From: Escallonia rubra
Taxonomy: Eukaryota > Streptophyta > Magnoliopsida > Escalloniales > Escalloniaceae
Length of the DNA: 64,000 nt
Direction: 5' to 3'
NCBI GenBank assembly: GCA_033065855.1
Contig: JAVXUO010000876.1
Location: 248,001-312,000 of the forward strand
Part shown: piece after piece, positions 1-14,100 of the stretch
Position numbering within the stretch: the stretch's first letter is position 1
How the letters are laid out: each line of letters begins with the position of its first letter
Position numbers and translations under genes: made by a program
Notes under the pieces: model-generated
What the model saw: the letters and a program-made list of their open reading frames with translations, nothing else
What the model was told of the DNA's origin: nothing
The model's database searches: none

Positions 1-2097
1 AATTCATTCCATCGAAGTTGAGAAGAGAAACCTTAGTTATAACTTCATTTTTGTTGGTCTAAGATATAATTTGAAACCTTAGCCCTCATCAACTCATCTC
101 TTCCAATTCAAAGGTTTCAATATACCTGCTTAATGTCATAAGAGGCTCTTTTTTTAACACAAAACTATCTGCCATTGTTGCATTGCTTTTATGGTTTTTT
201 CACCAATCCAGGGAAAATACGTTTTAGTTGATCTGAAACAACTCTTTAAGAGATGCAAATTTTAAATTGACATGTATGCAGAGAAGCCATATGCATTTTA
301 TATTAACAATAACTTAATGTTTCTAGGATAGCATCGTTTAGAGCAAGATTGTGAGCGCATATGTCTGAATTTTGCATGATGTAGAGCGTCTCCATAGCTT
401 GAATATCTTAAGTTATGCAATATATTAATAATTATCTCTGTGAGAAGAAAATGGTTAAATATGTGTGATTGTCCTTTATGATTATCACTTGCTACAAAGA
501 TGATACATATATTTATAAGTCGCAGTTGTCTAAACAGGGGGATGATAGAGTCTCATTGTGATGTGATTGATTTATATTTCTACCTCAGATTTAAGCATCT
601 GCACGTTTCACTTCTGAGATACCAGCTCACACTAATTTGGAATACTGACGAATGAACGTGTAAACTCGTGAAAAATTATTTTGTACTCTGACTGGTGCAT
701 GCGTGTCGATTCAAGGGTAGTATATATCTACAGGTCAATGTAAAGGCCTTTCTCATTTAAGGGTGTTACTTAAGCGAGTTATTTAAGGAGGATCAGCTAA
801 TAACTTATAAACAAAGAAATAAAAAAAGGATTTGCTGAAGTAATTAGAATGTTGAGGATTGAGATAAGAGACCGCATTTAATGTGAGTTCCCCTTTTCTC
901 TTTCCTAATTCTTTTTATTTGACTGTTTCATCAAGAATGAAGTGTCTGAGAGAGTAGGTGCAGTATCTGACACAGAGCTCGTAACCATGTCGTGTAGGAT
1001 GTCTAGACATGGGGTTGGGCTGAACGCAGGAGTTCATGTAACACTGGTCACTGGATTCATAATTGGTATGCATGCACAGATGTAGTTCATGGCCCCCTTG
1101 AATGAGTTCTAGGAATTCATTCTGGACACTTCTTCATTAAAACCAGTATTCGTGTATGGAAGCCATAGTAAGTCTTCAACGTCTGTGGCTCTGGTAAAGG
1201 ACCTTACTTATCTAAATTCTGTTTCTGTGACTTGCGACAATTGCCATCTACAAGCTAATGCATGGGCATAATAACCAGTGGCATGGGCGTTGTGAGAATA
1301 GACATGAATCATGTGCCTTGGTTTAAATGGTACTGCCGACAAGCCTCTTTCCGTTTAATATGACTAAATGCAAAGGTGCATCATTGCGGTGCTATTCGGG
1401 AAAGAGGATGCATTTTTATCAAAGCATTTACATGATTCCTTTTAACAAGGAATCACTGTTTTTATCGTATTGCTTATATTGGCACTTTTTTCATGATTTG
1501 ATTTAAGTGAATTACATACATCAGATCATGCTGTTAAATTAATACCCCCTCATAAGTTTTGTTCTATTCTGCCGCACTTTTGATTGTCATTCTGCAGTGC
1601 AGAACAGCAACTACTAAAATCCCCTCTTTATGTTTCATTGGACAATTCATATATATTCCTCTTGTTTTTTTTTAAATATATGTTTCAGGTCTGATGCTCC
1701 AATTCCCTGATGGACATACCTACTATGGATGCAATTTGCCGATGATCAGTTTGATGAGCCTCATGTCTTGAGTTGTCTTTATATTTTGAGCTCATTTTGT
1801 AGAAAGATACCATTCAGATTGAGAAAAACTCTCTTGTACTTATGTAATCAATGCTACATTGTACTACCAGTTATATTGATTTTGCAACCTTGGCAGGAAC
1901 CTGATGATCTGAATCAAATTAAGACGTATCTTTGATTATTCTCCCTGTCTTTTAATTTTTGCCTCTAATTATAAATTGCAGTACCTGGAGAATTTGTACA
2001 TTTGAATTGGTTATACGTCACAAAAAGAGAAAGAATTGACTTCCCTAATCTGTGTGATTTGATTCCCTGAGTTCTGGACACTCTTCTCTGACAACAA
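1..2097 (+). other. Upstream region and probable 5' leader of XPO7
   Basis: AT-rich, with no recognised coding gene. A good acceptor (pyrimidine-poor but ending TTGCAG) lies at 1975-1980, so 1981-2097 could be a leader exon containing the XPO7 start codon; this is inference. A second acceptor-like TTTCAG lies just before 1689 and opens a short frame that stops near 1764 (contains LQFPDGHTYYGC); it might be the last exon of an upstream gene or chance. No promoter element could be placed with confidence. Confidence 0.4.
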
Positions 2098-2338
2098 ATG
2101 GAGAACTTGGCACAATTTGAAGCCTTGTGTGAAAGGGTTTACAATTCGCAGGATTCAGCCGAAAGAGCTCATGCAGAGAACACTCTGAAATGTTTCTCAA
2201 TGAACAGCAACTACATTGCACAATGCCAATATATTCTGGACAACGCGGCCACTCCTTATGCATTGATGCTGGCTAGTTCGAGCTTGTTGAAGCAAGTGAC
2301 AGAACAGCGTCTCTCGTTGCAGCTCCGGCTTGATATTA
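2098..2338 (+). CDS. XPO7: XPO7 exon 1 (residues 1-80 plus one base)
   Basis: Encodes MENLAQFEALCERVYNSQDS through SLQLRLDI, the importin-beta N-terminal region. Ends ...GATATTA before the donor GTAATC. The final A joins GA of exon 2 to make an AGA codon, which gives the expected RNYLINYL. Confidence 0.93.
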
Positions 2339-5300
2339 GTAATCTTCTGTTAGCTTGCAGACAGTTATGTCTGTACATGTGTTGAATTTGAAGAATACTT
2401 GCGATATACACAGACCTGTCTATGATTGTCCACTTTTTGGTCCCTTAGCCTTCTCATCATTCTTTATTAATATTTAGTTTAGCTAAGAGGAATTTATGGA
2501 ATGAAAAAAATGTATTACAGAGTTGTTTTTGACTGTGTTAATAGGTTTGAGGTAGGTGTTAAGAATTTAGTTGTGCCTAATACCTTTCTATGGTGGACTA
2601 TGCATTGGTTACTGTTAATGTCATTTATGCTGTATAGTGTATCATATTAGTATACTCTATTCTGTTTTTAACATTTCCAAGTTGATGTATCTAACTTTTT
2701 TTTTCTTGAAGGAAACTATCTCATAAACTATCTGGCGACAAGAGGACCTGAGTTGGAGTCTTTTCTAATTGGATCCCTCATCCAACTCCTGTGCCGAATT
2801 ACAAAGTTAGGGTGGTTTGATGATGACAGCTTCAGAGAGGTGGTCAAAGAGTCGATGAGCTTTTTGAGTCAGGTGAAGGACTTCTCTGTTTATTCATACT
2901 CAAGCCTTAGAATTTTTTCTTTCACGCTCCTCGAGTCCAATTTGTTCCTCTGGTCTTTTTCTGGGTTATTAGAAGTCATGAAAGTGTTTGGTACACAAGA
3001 ATAATGAGATTCAAATCATTCTTGGTTGAAATGTACAAGGTAACTTGATTGCAGATAGCAGTTTTTCTTATAGAAGACAACATGCTGTGAAATTGTTTCG
3101 GTTGCTGCTATACACTATTTTAGGGTCACAATATTGTGAAGTGAAAAATAAAAATAAAATAGTTCCGATGAGCAATTTTTTAGCATTAACCAAAAATAGT
3201 TATCATTCTATATTAATAGCTTATCTGTATAGCGTGATAGGATTTCTTGATGTGATCTGATTTCTTGATTGGTTGTTCTCATGTAGAACGCACTGAAGTC
3301 GACATTATTGCCAATCTCCGTCCGGCCCGAGGAAACCTTTACCATGTGTGTTATGTTTAAGCTTGTATGATCAATAGAAAACTCACTTTGGGTCCTATCC
3401 TTTCATGTCCTCAATAATGTAGTTTTAATCAAAGAAAGTAACCTTAGTACCCCTGAGCATTATTTTGTCCTGTTACAATATTCAACTATTTCCATTACTT
3501 TTGATTATTTTTCCTGTAAAACTTTCGATTTTGTTTTTTGTTTATAGATATAATTTTGGTATTTTAGGCGCCAATTCAGCAATCTAAGGGTCATTGTAAG
3601 GGTGTGCTGACTTCATCTGTGTTATTGTGTCCCGACTTTGTAGGTTGAGTTGGCTGGTCCATGGGTTTCACCGTTTTTGTTCAAATCAAGAAACTCAGCT
3701 CACCTTGTTAAGAGTTATGAAGAGAGCTTGGTTTAGAAACCGAGTTTGCTTTACGATGTGAATAGCAAAATCATTACTGATGCGTGACACTGAGTTAACA
3801 AACAAATGACTTTTTCGTATGAAGATGTATGGTGTGGTTCGACTTATACTACTTAGTACTTACGGGTGGCTCAGATCTGTGATCTTGTTGTTGCACAGTG
3901 GGCTTGACATTGTATTTTTTCTTATCTGTTTTTCTCCCAAGAGTTACGGCATGGCTGGTCAACTTGGCTTCTGTTTGGCCAATCTTGCATCGGAATTTTG
4001 GTTTCGGTGATTGTTCTTTGTTTGCTCAGGGAGTCAGAGAGCAGTCAATAAATCAGTCGTGGCCTCTTTTTCTTTGATGTCTAGTGATGTGCGTTATTTG
4101 TGCCCTCCCTGTATGTCTTTGTCCTTTTTTCTGGTTCTTACTTACAGTTGTGGATTTCTACATCTTCTCGACTCTTATCTACGAAATACATCTGTCATTG
4201 TTTTAGCCGCAATCCCCATCTTAGTTGCCAAAAATTGTTACTGAACGTGTTTATTGACATTTCTGGCAAAACATTTTGAGGCATATAGACAGTGGTGCCA
4301 TAATTTTTCACTAAGGTGCTACTTGAAGTGCCAGGTACCGACGGTATTCCATCACCGAAATTGGTTTCAATCTTGTTTTTACAAATACTTTTTACAAGAA
4401 TAATGCTCGTATTACCTTTCTCCATTGGGATAAATTGAGTATCTAACCATGTGCTTAGTTGCACGAAGAGTAGACGGGAACGGAGCAGGCGCGAGATTCC
4501 AAGGCAACGTCAATTGTGTAGACGGTTTTGGGGTGGGAGCGGTGAGTAGGTGACAGGAATAGGTAAGTTGGTGTGAGGTTGGGTGACAACAATAGGGGAA
4601 TCGTGCAACTAATTTATGCGACATATGTATTTTCAAAACCCCGAATTATGCCACTATTTTATGAATTTGTTTCCTCTGTTTTTCTCTAATTCAAATATTT
4701 TTGTAGCATTTCCACTGTTCAGTTTCATGGCATGCATTCACTTGAGTTTGACAAGGAAATATGTTCTTTTGGCTTTTGATCAGGCAACCGTTCACTATGC
4801 CATCGGTCTAAAAATTCTAAATCAGCTCATTTGCGAGATGAATCAGGTTAGTCGTGCTCAAGTTTTGTAACATGTTTAGCAGTTAAGAAACGCCAAACTA
4901 CTTTTTTTAGGCTATGTAGTGACACCTAATGTCTAAAGATTTGCGTGTTTGTACTTTTTTCTCCCTGATGACAAAGCTAGTTCACACTTCTTGGAATGCA
5001 TGTAGAGAAGGTTTTAATGATTGTGAAAAACTTTGAGGACTTCCTCAAGCTTCAGAAATAATTGGGGCCTGTTCGTTTAGCATTTTTGTTTCTCATTTCG
5101 TAATGATTAATGCATGTAGAGAGGTTTTAATGATTGTGAAAAACTTTGAGGGCTCACTCAAGCTTTGTGATTATTAGGGCCTGTTCATTTAGCATTTTTC
5201 TTTCTCATTTTGGTAATGATTACCAAAAAGATTCCTTTTTTGGTGAACTTTTATTCTCCTTGTTTTTGTTATGAAAAAATTACTCAAACAATGAGAAACT

Positions 5301-8300
5301 GTGAAAACTCCTTATTTTCACCATTTTCCGACCAATCTTAATCAAATGTTAGAAAGAAGCAAAAAATAAACACTGTTCATGTACACCATCTGACACCATC
5401 ACATCACTGCTATCTCTCTCTCTCCCCCCGGCCCGCCGCGTATTATCTCCACCATGGCACCACCATCGACCTCGCGTCACCACGATGAACCACGCCCGCC
5501 ACCAGGCCATCACGAAGAACCATGCTCCCGACTATGGCCACCACTAAACAGCTCAGATCTCATCTCCTCCGACCATATCGTGATGACACGGCCGCCACTC
5601 CACCAAAAAAACCACAATCAGGCTTCTCTACATCACCATGTGTGACTCACTACCGCCACTGAACCAATGCGACACCACCCTCAACCACTAACAACTGCAC
5701 CCAAATAACCATTTTTTTCCTCTCCACCACCATTTGCAACCCACAACTACTTCCGAACCACCGTAACACCATCGTCCACCACTACCAACACCATCACAGC
5801 CTTAACCACCAACCCTCAACCACTGGAACCACTGTAACAACACCCTCAACCATGAACAACTGCACCCAAATAACCATTTTTTCCCTCTCCACCACCATTC
5901 ACAACCCACCACCACCACAGAACCACCGTAAAGCCATCCTCCACCACCACCAACACCATCACAGTCTCAACACCAACCCTCAACCACCAATTTAGCCTGT
6001 TGTTGATGGTGGTGGTGGTGGATATTGGGGGTTTGGGGCGGCGTTGGGTGGGGAATGTCGTTGGGAAAGGGAAAAAGGATGGGGTTGCATCTGACTAAGG
6101 TGGGCCATGAAGCAGACAATTAGAGGCACTTTAGGGGTATTAATATTATGGTAGCTTTACACATAAATAGCGAGAACATTTAGAGAAGAATGCAAATAAA
6201 GTCGCTACAAAATGGAAATGGAGATGGTATAAGCACACAAATCACTCAGAAAAGTAGCTAGAAAAAAGCTGGCCAAAATGATAAAAGTACAAAACCATAT
6301 TTTCTAACTTGATACAAGAATAATGAAAATGAAAACACAAAATGAGAATTGTGAACAAACGGCCCTTCCTTTTTAGTCTGAGATAGGTATGCTGCAGTAG
6401 TAACTTTTCATCTAAAATTGCTAAGGAACCTCAAACCCAACACTATTATGAGTACGAGTAACCACCCAACTAGGCTATGATTGCTTTTGAGATTGAAACT
6501 TTCCACCATTAATTTTTTACTCTTGAGAACTTTGACTTTGGCATCAAATTGCACTGAAATGATATTATAACCAACATAAAGCAAGAAAAGTTTTCTTCCC
6601 TTGGATGCGTAGAATTCACCTAGGTGTGGCAGTGAATAATTCATTCAAAGAGGCACCAAGAGAGGGCCCATAAAATCAGAATGAGCAAGTCAGAAAGGTG
6701 CAATGCTCTTATCAACATAGGATAGGATAAGCAGTACGGTGGTTTAAAACTCACAAGCATCACAACTTAATAGTTATTGTTTACACGAGTGAAAATAAGC
6801 AGGAATTAATATTCCCCTCCCACAGTCTGGAAAGAATGAAATGAACGTGGAAGCAACTTTTGGAGAGCCCAATGGGTGACCAAACTGCCTCTACCATTGA
6901 AAAAATGATGACATGGAGAACTAGCATAGTCAACCTGACGCAGCTGGTGTGATATGGGATCTCAAGATAAATGAGCACAACCTTCCAGAAGGCATAAACT
7001 TTGTGGGTTTACCGATGCCAACTATTCTCCCCGTCTTCAATTCCTGAAATCCACCATTGGGAGGGAATAAGGAAAAATTACAACGTAAGACGTTTGAGGT
7101 ACTTTTAGGTTGTGTTTGACGGGCTGGATAAGAGCTCTGGATAGGATAAAAATAATCCTATTAGGCATTTGGCCATGCATATAAAGGGTGGATAAGATAT
7201 TCGAATGGACTTTTTTTATTGTACTTTTGTGGAAATATTCTATACCGCGGGTGGTTTTACTTTTATCCAGGCACTTGGGATAAAAGAAAGACAGGCAAGA
7301 GGAGCAGAAAGGAGGAGAGCACCGCCGCACCAATCGCTGGCACAGCACCTACCGCGACAAAACCTATTGCCGCCGGCGACCTTCTTCGCAGGTCGTTAGC
7401 ATCTTTCTGTGCCAACCTCGGTAGTTTCACATGCCAAGGTCGACCAAAGCACTCAGTCCATATGACATAACACCAGATGTAAAACGTTATCTTTGACCAT
7501 CCACCACCACCACCACCACCAACAATCGGTCGGCGACAGCCATCAAATGCTGTGGCAATTAGTGGTGGGTGTGATCTATGGCCGATGGAGTTTGGTGCCA
7601 GTTGTGTTGTTTAAATTAGGGGATCTATGGGCTTGGTGGCTATGCTGATGTGGTGGGGTGTTGATGGTGTTAGTGCTGTGGTTGTGGTGGATGTGCTGAT
7701 GTGGGGTGTTGATGGTGTTAGTGGTGCTGTGGTGGTGGATGTGCTGATGTGGTGTGTTGATGGTGTTAGTGGTGTGGTGGTGGGTGCGCTGCTGTGGTGG
7801 TGTCTTGATGGTGTTAGTGGCATGGTGGGGGGTTTAGGGTGGTGGTTGTTGCCAGTGGTGATGGCAGCAAGATAATCCTATCCGTTATGATGCCGGACAC
7901 ATGAAGTGCTTATCCGGCCTGGAATCTGGGTTTATCCGAACACGGGGCATGATTTATATCTTATCCGGCCTTATCTGGCATATTGTTATCCAGGCTTATC
8001 AGCCCAAATATTGTCCTATTCGATTGAATAATCCTGCGTGCCAAATGCAGTCTTAATGGACAACAAATGAGTTGAAAACTCTGGAACATGGAGAATGAAG
8101 TGAAAAACTTTAGGAGGAAGAGTCACGTTAGCGGACATTTTTCCTTACACGGAGATGAGAAGACCCTTTCATATGGTCAGTAACTTGGGTGTAAGCTGTT
8201 CGATACTAAGAGAGCGACTTAGAATCTCCTTTTGACCAATGTTGGAGGTGACAGCAGATGTGGATGTGAGTTAGACGACGACGACTCAGGCTCTGTTCGG

Positions 8301-11131
8301 CCAGTGTTGTAACGAGAAGCATGCCATAAGGCCTCATATAGGAGAACTTGGAAACGAACTGCCAACTGCCATAAACTTTCCGGCATGGCTCTCTGGTATG
8401 ACGAGGCCTTGCACAGTAATAACATTCACCAGCTCCTTACCTGTGTTTCCTCTATCAGTAGAACTAGAAGCACCATGTCCACTAGTAGTTTGGGAAACTG
8501 AAACTAAAGTAGGCACCTCTCATAAATTATGGGCTGCCCATAGCCGACTCTCTTCCATCGTTCTTTAATCTGTGTGCCCGAATCGGATCAAACTCTTTTA
8601 TTGAGACCAGCCAGAGATTAAATGCACTTTCCTCTATTTCGTTAATTTGTTGGCGTCACCAGGAAGGCCAGCTTGTAAGTCCTGATATCGATCCAGTATG
8701 GTCCACAGGCTATTGAGCTCTGTCATAGAACATGATGCGTCATCTCTTCTTGATTAATGTTATGAACTTTCATATGTACTATTACCACGTGTTTTCTGTT
8801 GCTTCAAGTACAGGACACTATGAGCAATCTAGGGCTGATAGAACAAAGTAAGAATATTCTGATTCCTAGATCTCACTTGAAAGTCTAGATTTTTATGCAG
8901 CTTAATCTCACAATCTAAGATAGCCTGACTATTTAGGACCCTTCGTAGAAATCTAAGTACCTATTCCCGTTCAACTAAATAGGGCAAATATGCATTTAGG
9001 GGTTTTCACCTAGAGATACAGAACGACCACTCCGGGTTTAAAGGTTGTTGGGGTGATGATGCTGAGCATCAGAACCTTTTGATGAGCTAGGAACACTTGT
9101 GAAGGAAGCTTTGTGACCAGTGTCATTATCTGTCTCCGGTTTGTGTTCTATTAATAAGCTGATGTTGTCTCCAGATTAAGCTTTCTGTAAGATCCAATTG
9201 ATACACCTTACTAAGTAGACCAAATAGACTACTTTGACCGAAAACTTGGACGTTAATGCACACAATTGGTATTTTTGTCACAAGTCACAACACCAACCAC
9301 ATTAGTCCTTGCCTAAAAAGAGGCAAACAGCAAACTGTTGTCAAGTAATCTGATACGCCAACCCAAAAAACAAGCGATAATAATGGCAGAAAGCCTTACC
9401 TCCATGAGGAAGCACAGCAGTACTGTTGCTGAAAGCCACACGTGACAATGAGATAACTATGGAGTGACCCGATCATGCACTTATTACGCTTGACTTTGAT
9501 TTGAAACAATGGACATCGATGTAGTACCTTCGCTCAATAAACCTTGATTTATACTTCAGTTGCTGGATGTCCCTAAAGGAAATGTGTATGCTTTGTCATA
9601 GTTAATCCTACAGCTACAAAGAAGTTCAGCTTTTCAATAAACTAGTGCTAGTTCCTTGGTGACTCTTAGTTGTTGATTTTGTAGCTCTTGTCTCGCGCTA
9701 GGACTAGGTCTAGGTGGGTTACTTTCACATTCTTATGAAAGAGATACCAAAATGCAAATGTTTGGGAAGAAGCAAACTTTAGTTGCTCGTAAGGTGGCCT
9801 TGGGGGTTTATAGACGAGAATTTTATTTTTCCGTTTGTTTTGCTTTCCTTTGTTCTCAAATCTGTAGAGAGTTTGAGTTGAGTAGGTTAACTAACAGGAT
9901 TGGATGATAGGGAGAAACAGGTGGCTCAGCAGGCAAAAGACGCTCCCATGGGTCAATCTAGCACTTGGATGCGAATGAATTTTTGATGCAAATATCGGCT
10001 TCTATTTGAGTATGATAAATGCAGAAAGAAAAATTAAAAGCACTTGCACATAGCTCTTCGTTCTGCTAAGCTTTGTTTGCAGATGCCATTTTGATTTTTT
10101 TACACACTTATTATGAGAAGTTAGCAATAAAATTGATGCTCTTCAATACTAGCTAGCTATTGCCACTTATTTACATCGTGGCTTGTGAAAAATCAGCCCA
10201 ATCCTGTACAGCCTTCAACACACCATCGGAGGGTTGCTTGCTCCTTCAGGGATCAGTCACTTTTACAGATACTCCAAATATCACTAACTGCTTTATCTCA
10301 ACTTAAGACTGACGGTAATATGCTTTCATGTTTCCTTTTAATAGTTTTCTAATATCTGTATGCGTTGTTAATAATTGCTTTTTCCTTTCGCAATTCATTT
10401 TCTTCTATATGAAATGCAGTTGGAAGCAAGTTACAAGAGCTGGCTCTTTCGTTAGCCTTAAAATGCTTGTCATATGATTTTATGGGGACATCTGATGAAA
10501 GTTCAGACGACTTTGGCACTATTCAGGTGCTGTTAGAAAGATTCATTTAGATATGCTTTTAGAAACTTTTAGCTATAGCTGTCCTTGAACTATTTTCTTG
10601 TCTAGTTTTCATTGCTCTTCATTGTAATAATTGTATATTTATGGTATGTAGATCCCATCATCCTGGAAGCCAATCATTGAAGAACCCTCAACACTGCAGA
10701 TATTTTTTGATTATTATGCTGTCAATGTACCGCCTATATCAAGTGAGGTTAGATGTCCGTCTACTTCCTTTACAAGGAGTAGTTTCTTATTTTGTAATGG
10801 ACTGAAAAGGCCTTTTTTTGACGTTGATGTTTTTCTATTTAATGAGTTGCTTTTTGTTTTTCTATGTCCTTGGTTCCTTGGATACAATTTGGTCATGTCC
10901 AACATATAGTGGACAAGTTATGAATTGCAAAGTTAATCGAACATTTTATTTTTGGATTAGAATGTCTTTTGAATATGTCATGCAATATGTGGATTGTATT
11001 TTCTATCATGTTATTTATCCTCCTCCTGGTAGATAGCACGGACATGGACACCGTGTCCGACACCAACCGGGACACCGGACACCGCAATTGTAAAAAAAAC
11101 AGATTTTGGACACCGCAGGACACCGCTAATT

Positions 11132-11187
<56 letters not shown>

Positions 11188-14100
11188 CACACACACATAA
11201 ATACATAGTTATACACATCTCAATTGGAGCAACTGAATTTCGTTCAAAACGGATGAGAAAGAAAGTAACATGAAATAGTCTCAACAGTAACAAGAAAGCA
11301 GTTGAATGTCTCAATAGTTCCAAGATTAGAGTCTCAACAATAACAAGAGAGAAGGAAAAAAGACATGGGACCAAAGGCATGAAGGAGAGGTTTTATATAG
11401 TCAGATGAGATGTTGACCTATCTTACTCTAGACTGGCAAGCTTGGATGCTTTAGGCAACAAAAAGAAGGAAAAGAGAAAGAGATGAGAGAGAAAGAAGAA
11501 GGTTCCTTTTGCTGGGTCGATCTGATTAGGGTTTGGCCTAAAAGTTCATTTAAAAAAAAAAAACCCAGATTTATCCCTGAAATAAATTTGAAATATTGTA
11601 TTTTGGCCCCATACGTGTGGACACTTCTTCACGAGGTGTCCGACACTTCTTCACGAGGTGTCCGACACTTCTTCAAGAGGTTTCCGGTAATTAAAAAATA
11701 ATTAAATAAATTTGGACACTGCTGAGAGGTGTCGGACACGTGTCCGGAGGTGTCGGGTGGTGTCGGACACCATACCTTGACCTATAAGAGGTGTCGGTGC
11801 TTCCTAGTCCTCCTGTATCCATTTCTTAAAAGTAAAGGTATACCTTTTATTCTCCTTAGCCCATGTTTGGATTCGTATAGTAAACTTTCTCCGTGGTTCT
11901 TTATTATAATTTTCTTAAAGCATTTGATATAATGCCATCTGTTGCTAATTCTCTTTTTCATTCTTATATCTTTAGCTTCCAAAACTTGCACACATTCTTG
12001 ACTTCACCAATCAGATGTCAGCTAATTATGTCTCGTTGTATTTAGATTATTGTTGGCATATGCTGGTTGATGCCTGAATTTGAATATGTGAATTTGTTCT
12101 ATTGTCCTTTTTGGACGTCTTGCTATTGTGGGTATCTTCAACCTTTGCCCTCATTGGTGTCGTTATTGTGGCTAATTTGGTTACCTCTTTGAAGGTGAAT
12201 TCACTAAATATGTGCTACTCAAGTTGTTAGGATATTAGTAGTTCGTTTGGGAGCTTCATAATAATTACTTTTGCACCCTAACCTTATTTTGAAACATTTT
12301 GTTTAAATCCCTCTTTCAGGCTTTGGAGTGCCTGGTTCGACTGGCTTCCATTAGAAGATCCGTGTTCACCAATGAAGCTGAACGCTTGAAATATTTAGGG
12401 CTTCTAATGAAAGGAACCAAAGAAATACTACAAACAGGGATAGGTAAACGTGCTGCCGGTTGTTATATTTGCATATTCTAGAAATGTTCAACATTTTGGG
12501 CATTCCTTTTTCCCATGGTAAATAACCTTCTTTCCGGTTTCTTGTTTCTTTTTTTTTTTTTTTTTTGGGGGGGGGGGGGGGGGTGGTGGTCAGCGGGAAT
12601 TGTACTTGTTATTCAACTTAATACATGTTAGAGCCCATTTTGGCTATGTCCACGTGGTCATATTCAGGACCTGCTTTTTGAGTCCCGTCACTAGTATTCA
12701 ATGCTAAATCATAAACGGCACCGATTGGCCCTAAGCAGGACATGTCCTCCATGCCAAGCGTGTCAAAAAATGCCTAAAGCATGAAACAAGCTCGAAGGAG
12801 TGCCCGGCCACGAAATGGGTCGCCTCAGTAGGTCACCCGCTAAAAGGTTTCCCATCTGGAGCACTTCTCTCCAGATGCACTACCTTTAGCCTCCGACCTC
12901 TTCATCCTGTTTGTGAGTTGTGTTTAGGAGAGAAAAGAGAGGAAATGGATGGAAATAGGCCCATTTCTCTCGTTTCTTTAGGTTGTGAGTTTTTGTCAGG
13001 AGAGATAAGAGGAAAAAGAGAAGAAAACTTGGGCTTCTTGCTCTCCAAATCTTTCTTCTCAATCTTAAAACTGAGAAGAAATATAGAGAAAGGAAAACTA
13101 TCCTAAGCCACTCTTTTCAATACCCATGTTGCCCTTCAAACAACTAAGGCCATAGTTCTAATGCCTTTCATGTCCTAAGGCTCTAATATAAAAGGTTGAC
13201 ATTTCACAAGAACTAAACAAAAATGTGGTAGAAGGGTATACAATATCACCCTTTAAACAATGAGGCAACACTTTCATTATACCCGTATTATGCAAAAAAA
13301 CCATATTTCTTTGTTAGAATCATGGAGAGGGGGTAAAGTGGTATGATAGTAATCTTTTGTCTTTTCTTTTATTTTCTTCTGCACTTGCAAACAAGAGGAA
13401 TGAGAGATGAATTCGTTTTTTTCTTTTTTCTTCTAAACTCGCAAAAATAACAAACAAAAATTGTTTTCTCTCCCTTCTCTTCTCTTCTCTTCCCTTCCTT
13501 TCTCTCCTCTCAAAACTCACAAACAAGCTGCTTGTGTCTTTGCCCTTCATGCTCGTTCGTCACTACAACCTTGGGGGTGCACTTACTGAGTTGGTCTGTT
13601 AGGTGGGGTTGTCGTCGACCTCTATTGGACACTTGTGCTACTTGGCCATTTTTGAGACGTGGATATCCCATGACATTAGTCGCTGCACCCATGCACCACT
13701 TCCATGCGTCGTGCCTATCCAGTGCATCCTTACGGCCATGCCCATGCACCGTACCCCCGACACCACATTTTCATCGTGCCTTGTTGTAGGCAAATGCAAC
13801 TGCATCTTTGTACTTCGCCCCCATTCACTTGTTGATATCCTCGGCACACTGTGTCCTTGGCCTTGATATGCAGCATTTGAGGGGTTATGCCTGCAGTTTA
13901 GGAAGTTGAGACACCTCTTCTTGGTCGAGGTATCATTTCTGCCACTTACCGACACCGGGTCACCCCTCGGACACCTCTGGAATGTGTTAGACACCTCAGA
14001 GTGGTGTCCAGTTTTTTGTTCATCTAGCTTCAATTATCTTTTACCGTGTTGGTAGGGCTGTAAATGAACGAGTACTCGGCTTTTTAAGGAGAGCTCAAGC

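Larger units (their letters stand above)
6400..8600 (-). mobile_element. Ty1/copia gag-pol relic, antisense to XPO7
   Basis: Minus-strand pieces of a copia polyprotein: a gag zinc knuckle CYYCARPRHTREPC at 8383-8424 (CX2CX4HX4C), then toward lower coordinates pre-integrase-like IVGIGKPTKF (about 7020-7050) and integrase-like HSDFMGPLL (about 6670-6690) and FDAKVKVLKS (about 6510-6550). It is old and broken in many places, and is interrupted by the PIF/Harbinger element at 7108-8052. LTRs were not delimited. Confidence 0.7.
4847..10196 (+). other. XPO7 intron 3, heavily colonised
   Basis: 5350 bases. Contains a tandem duplication (4995-5221), a CCACCA-rich TIR element (about 5177-6366), an antisense Ty1/copia relic (about 6400-8600) and a PIF/Harbinger element (7108-8052). 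From about 8700 to 10196 I recognise nothing. Confidence 0.8.

Noticed and set aside
7636-7835. Val/Asp/Gly-rich protein of 82 codons
   Set aside because: Product of the minisatellite in the PIF-type element; both strands are open for the same reason.
10893-11216. 107-codon minus-strand frame
   Set aside because: Built on TA and CA microsatellite translation (YIYIY/CVCV), overlapping the hAT-like element.
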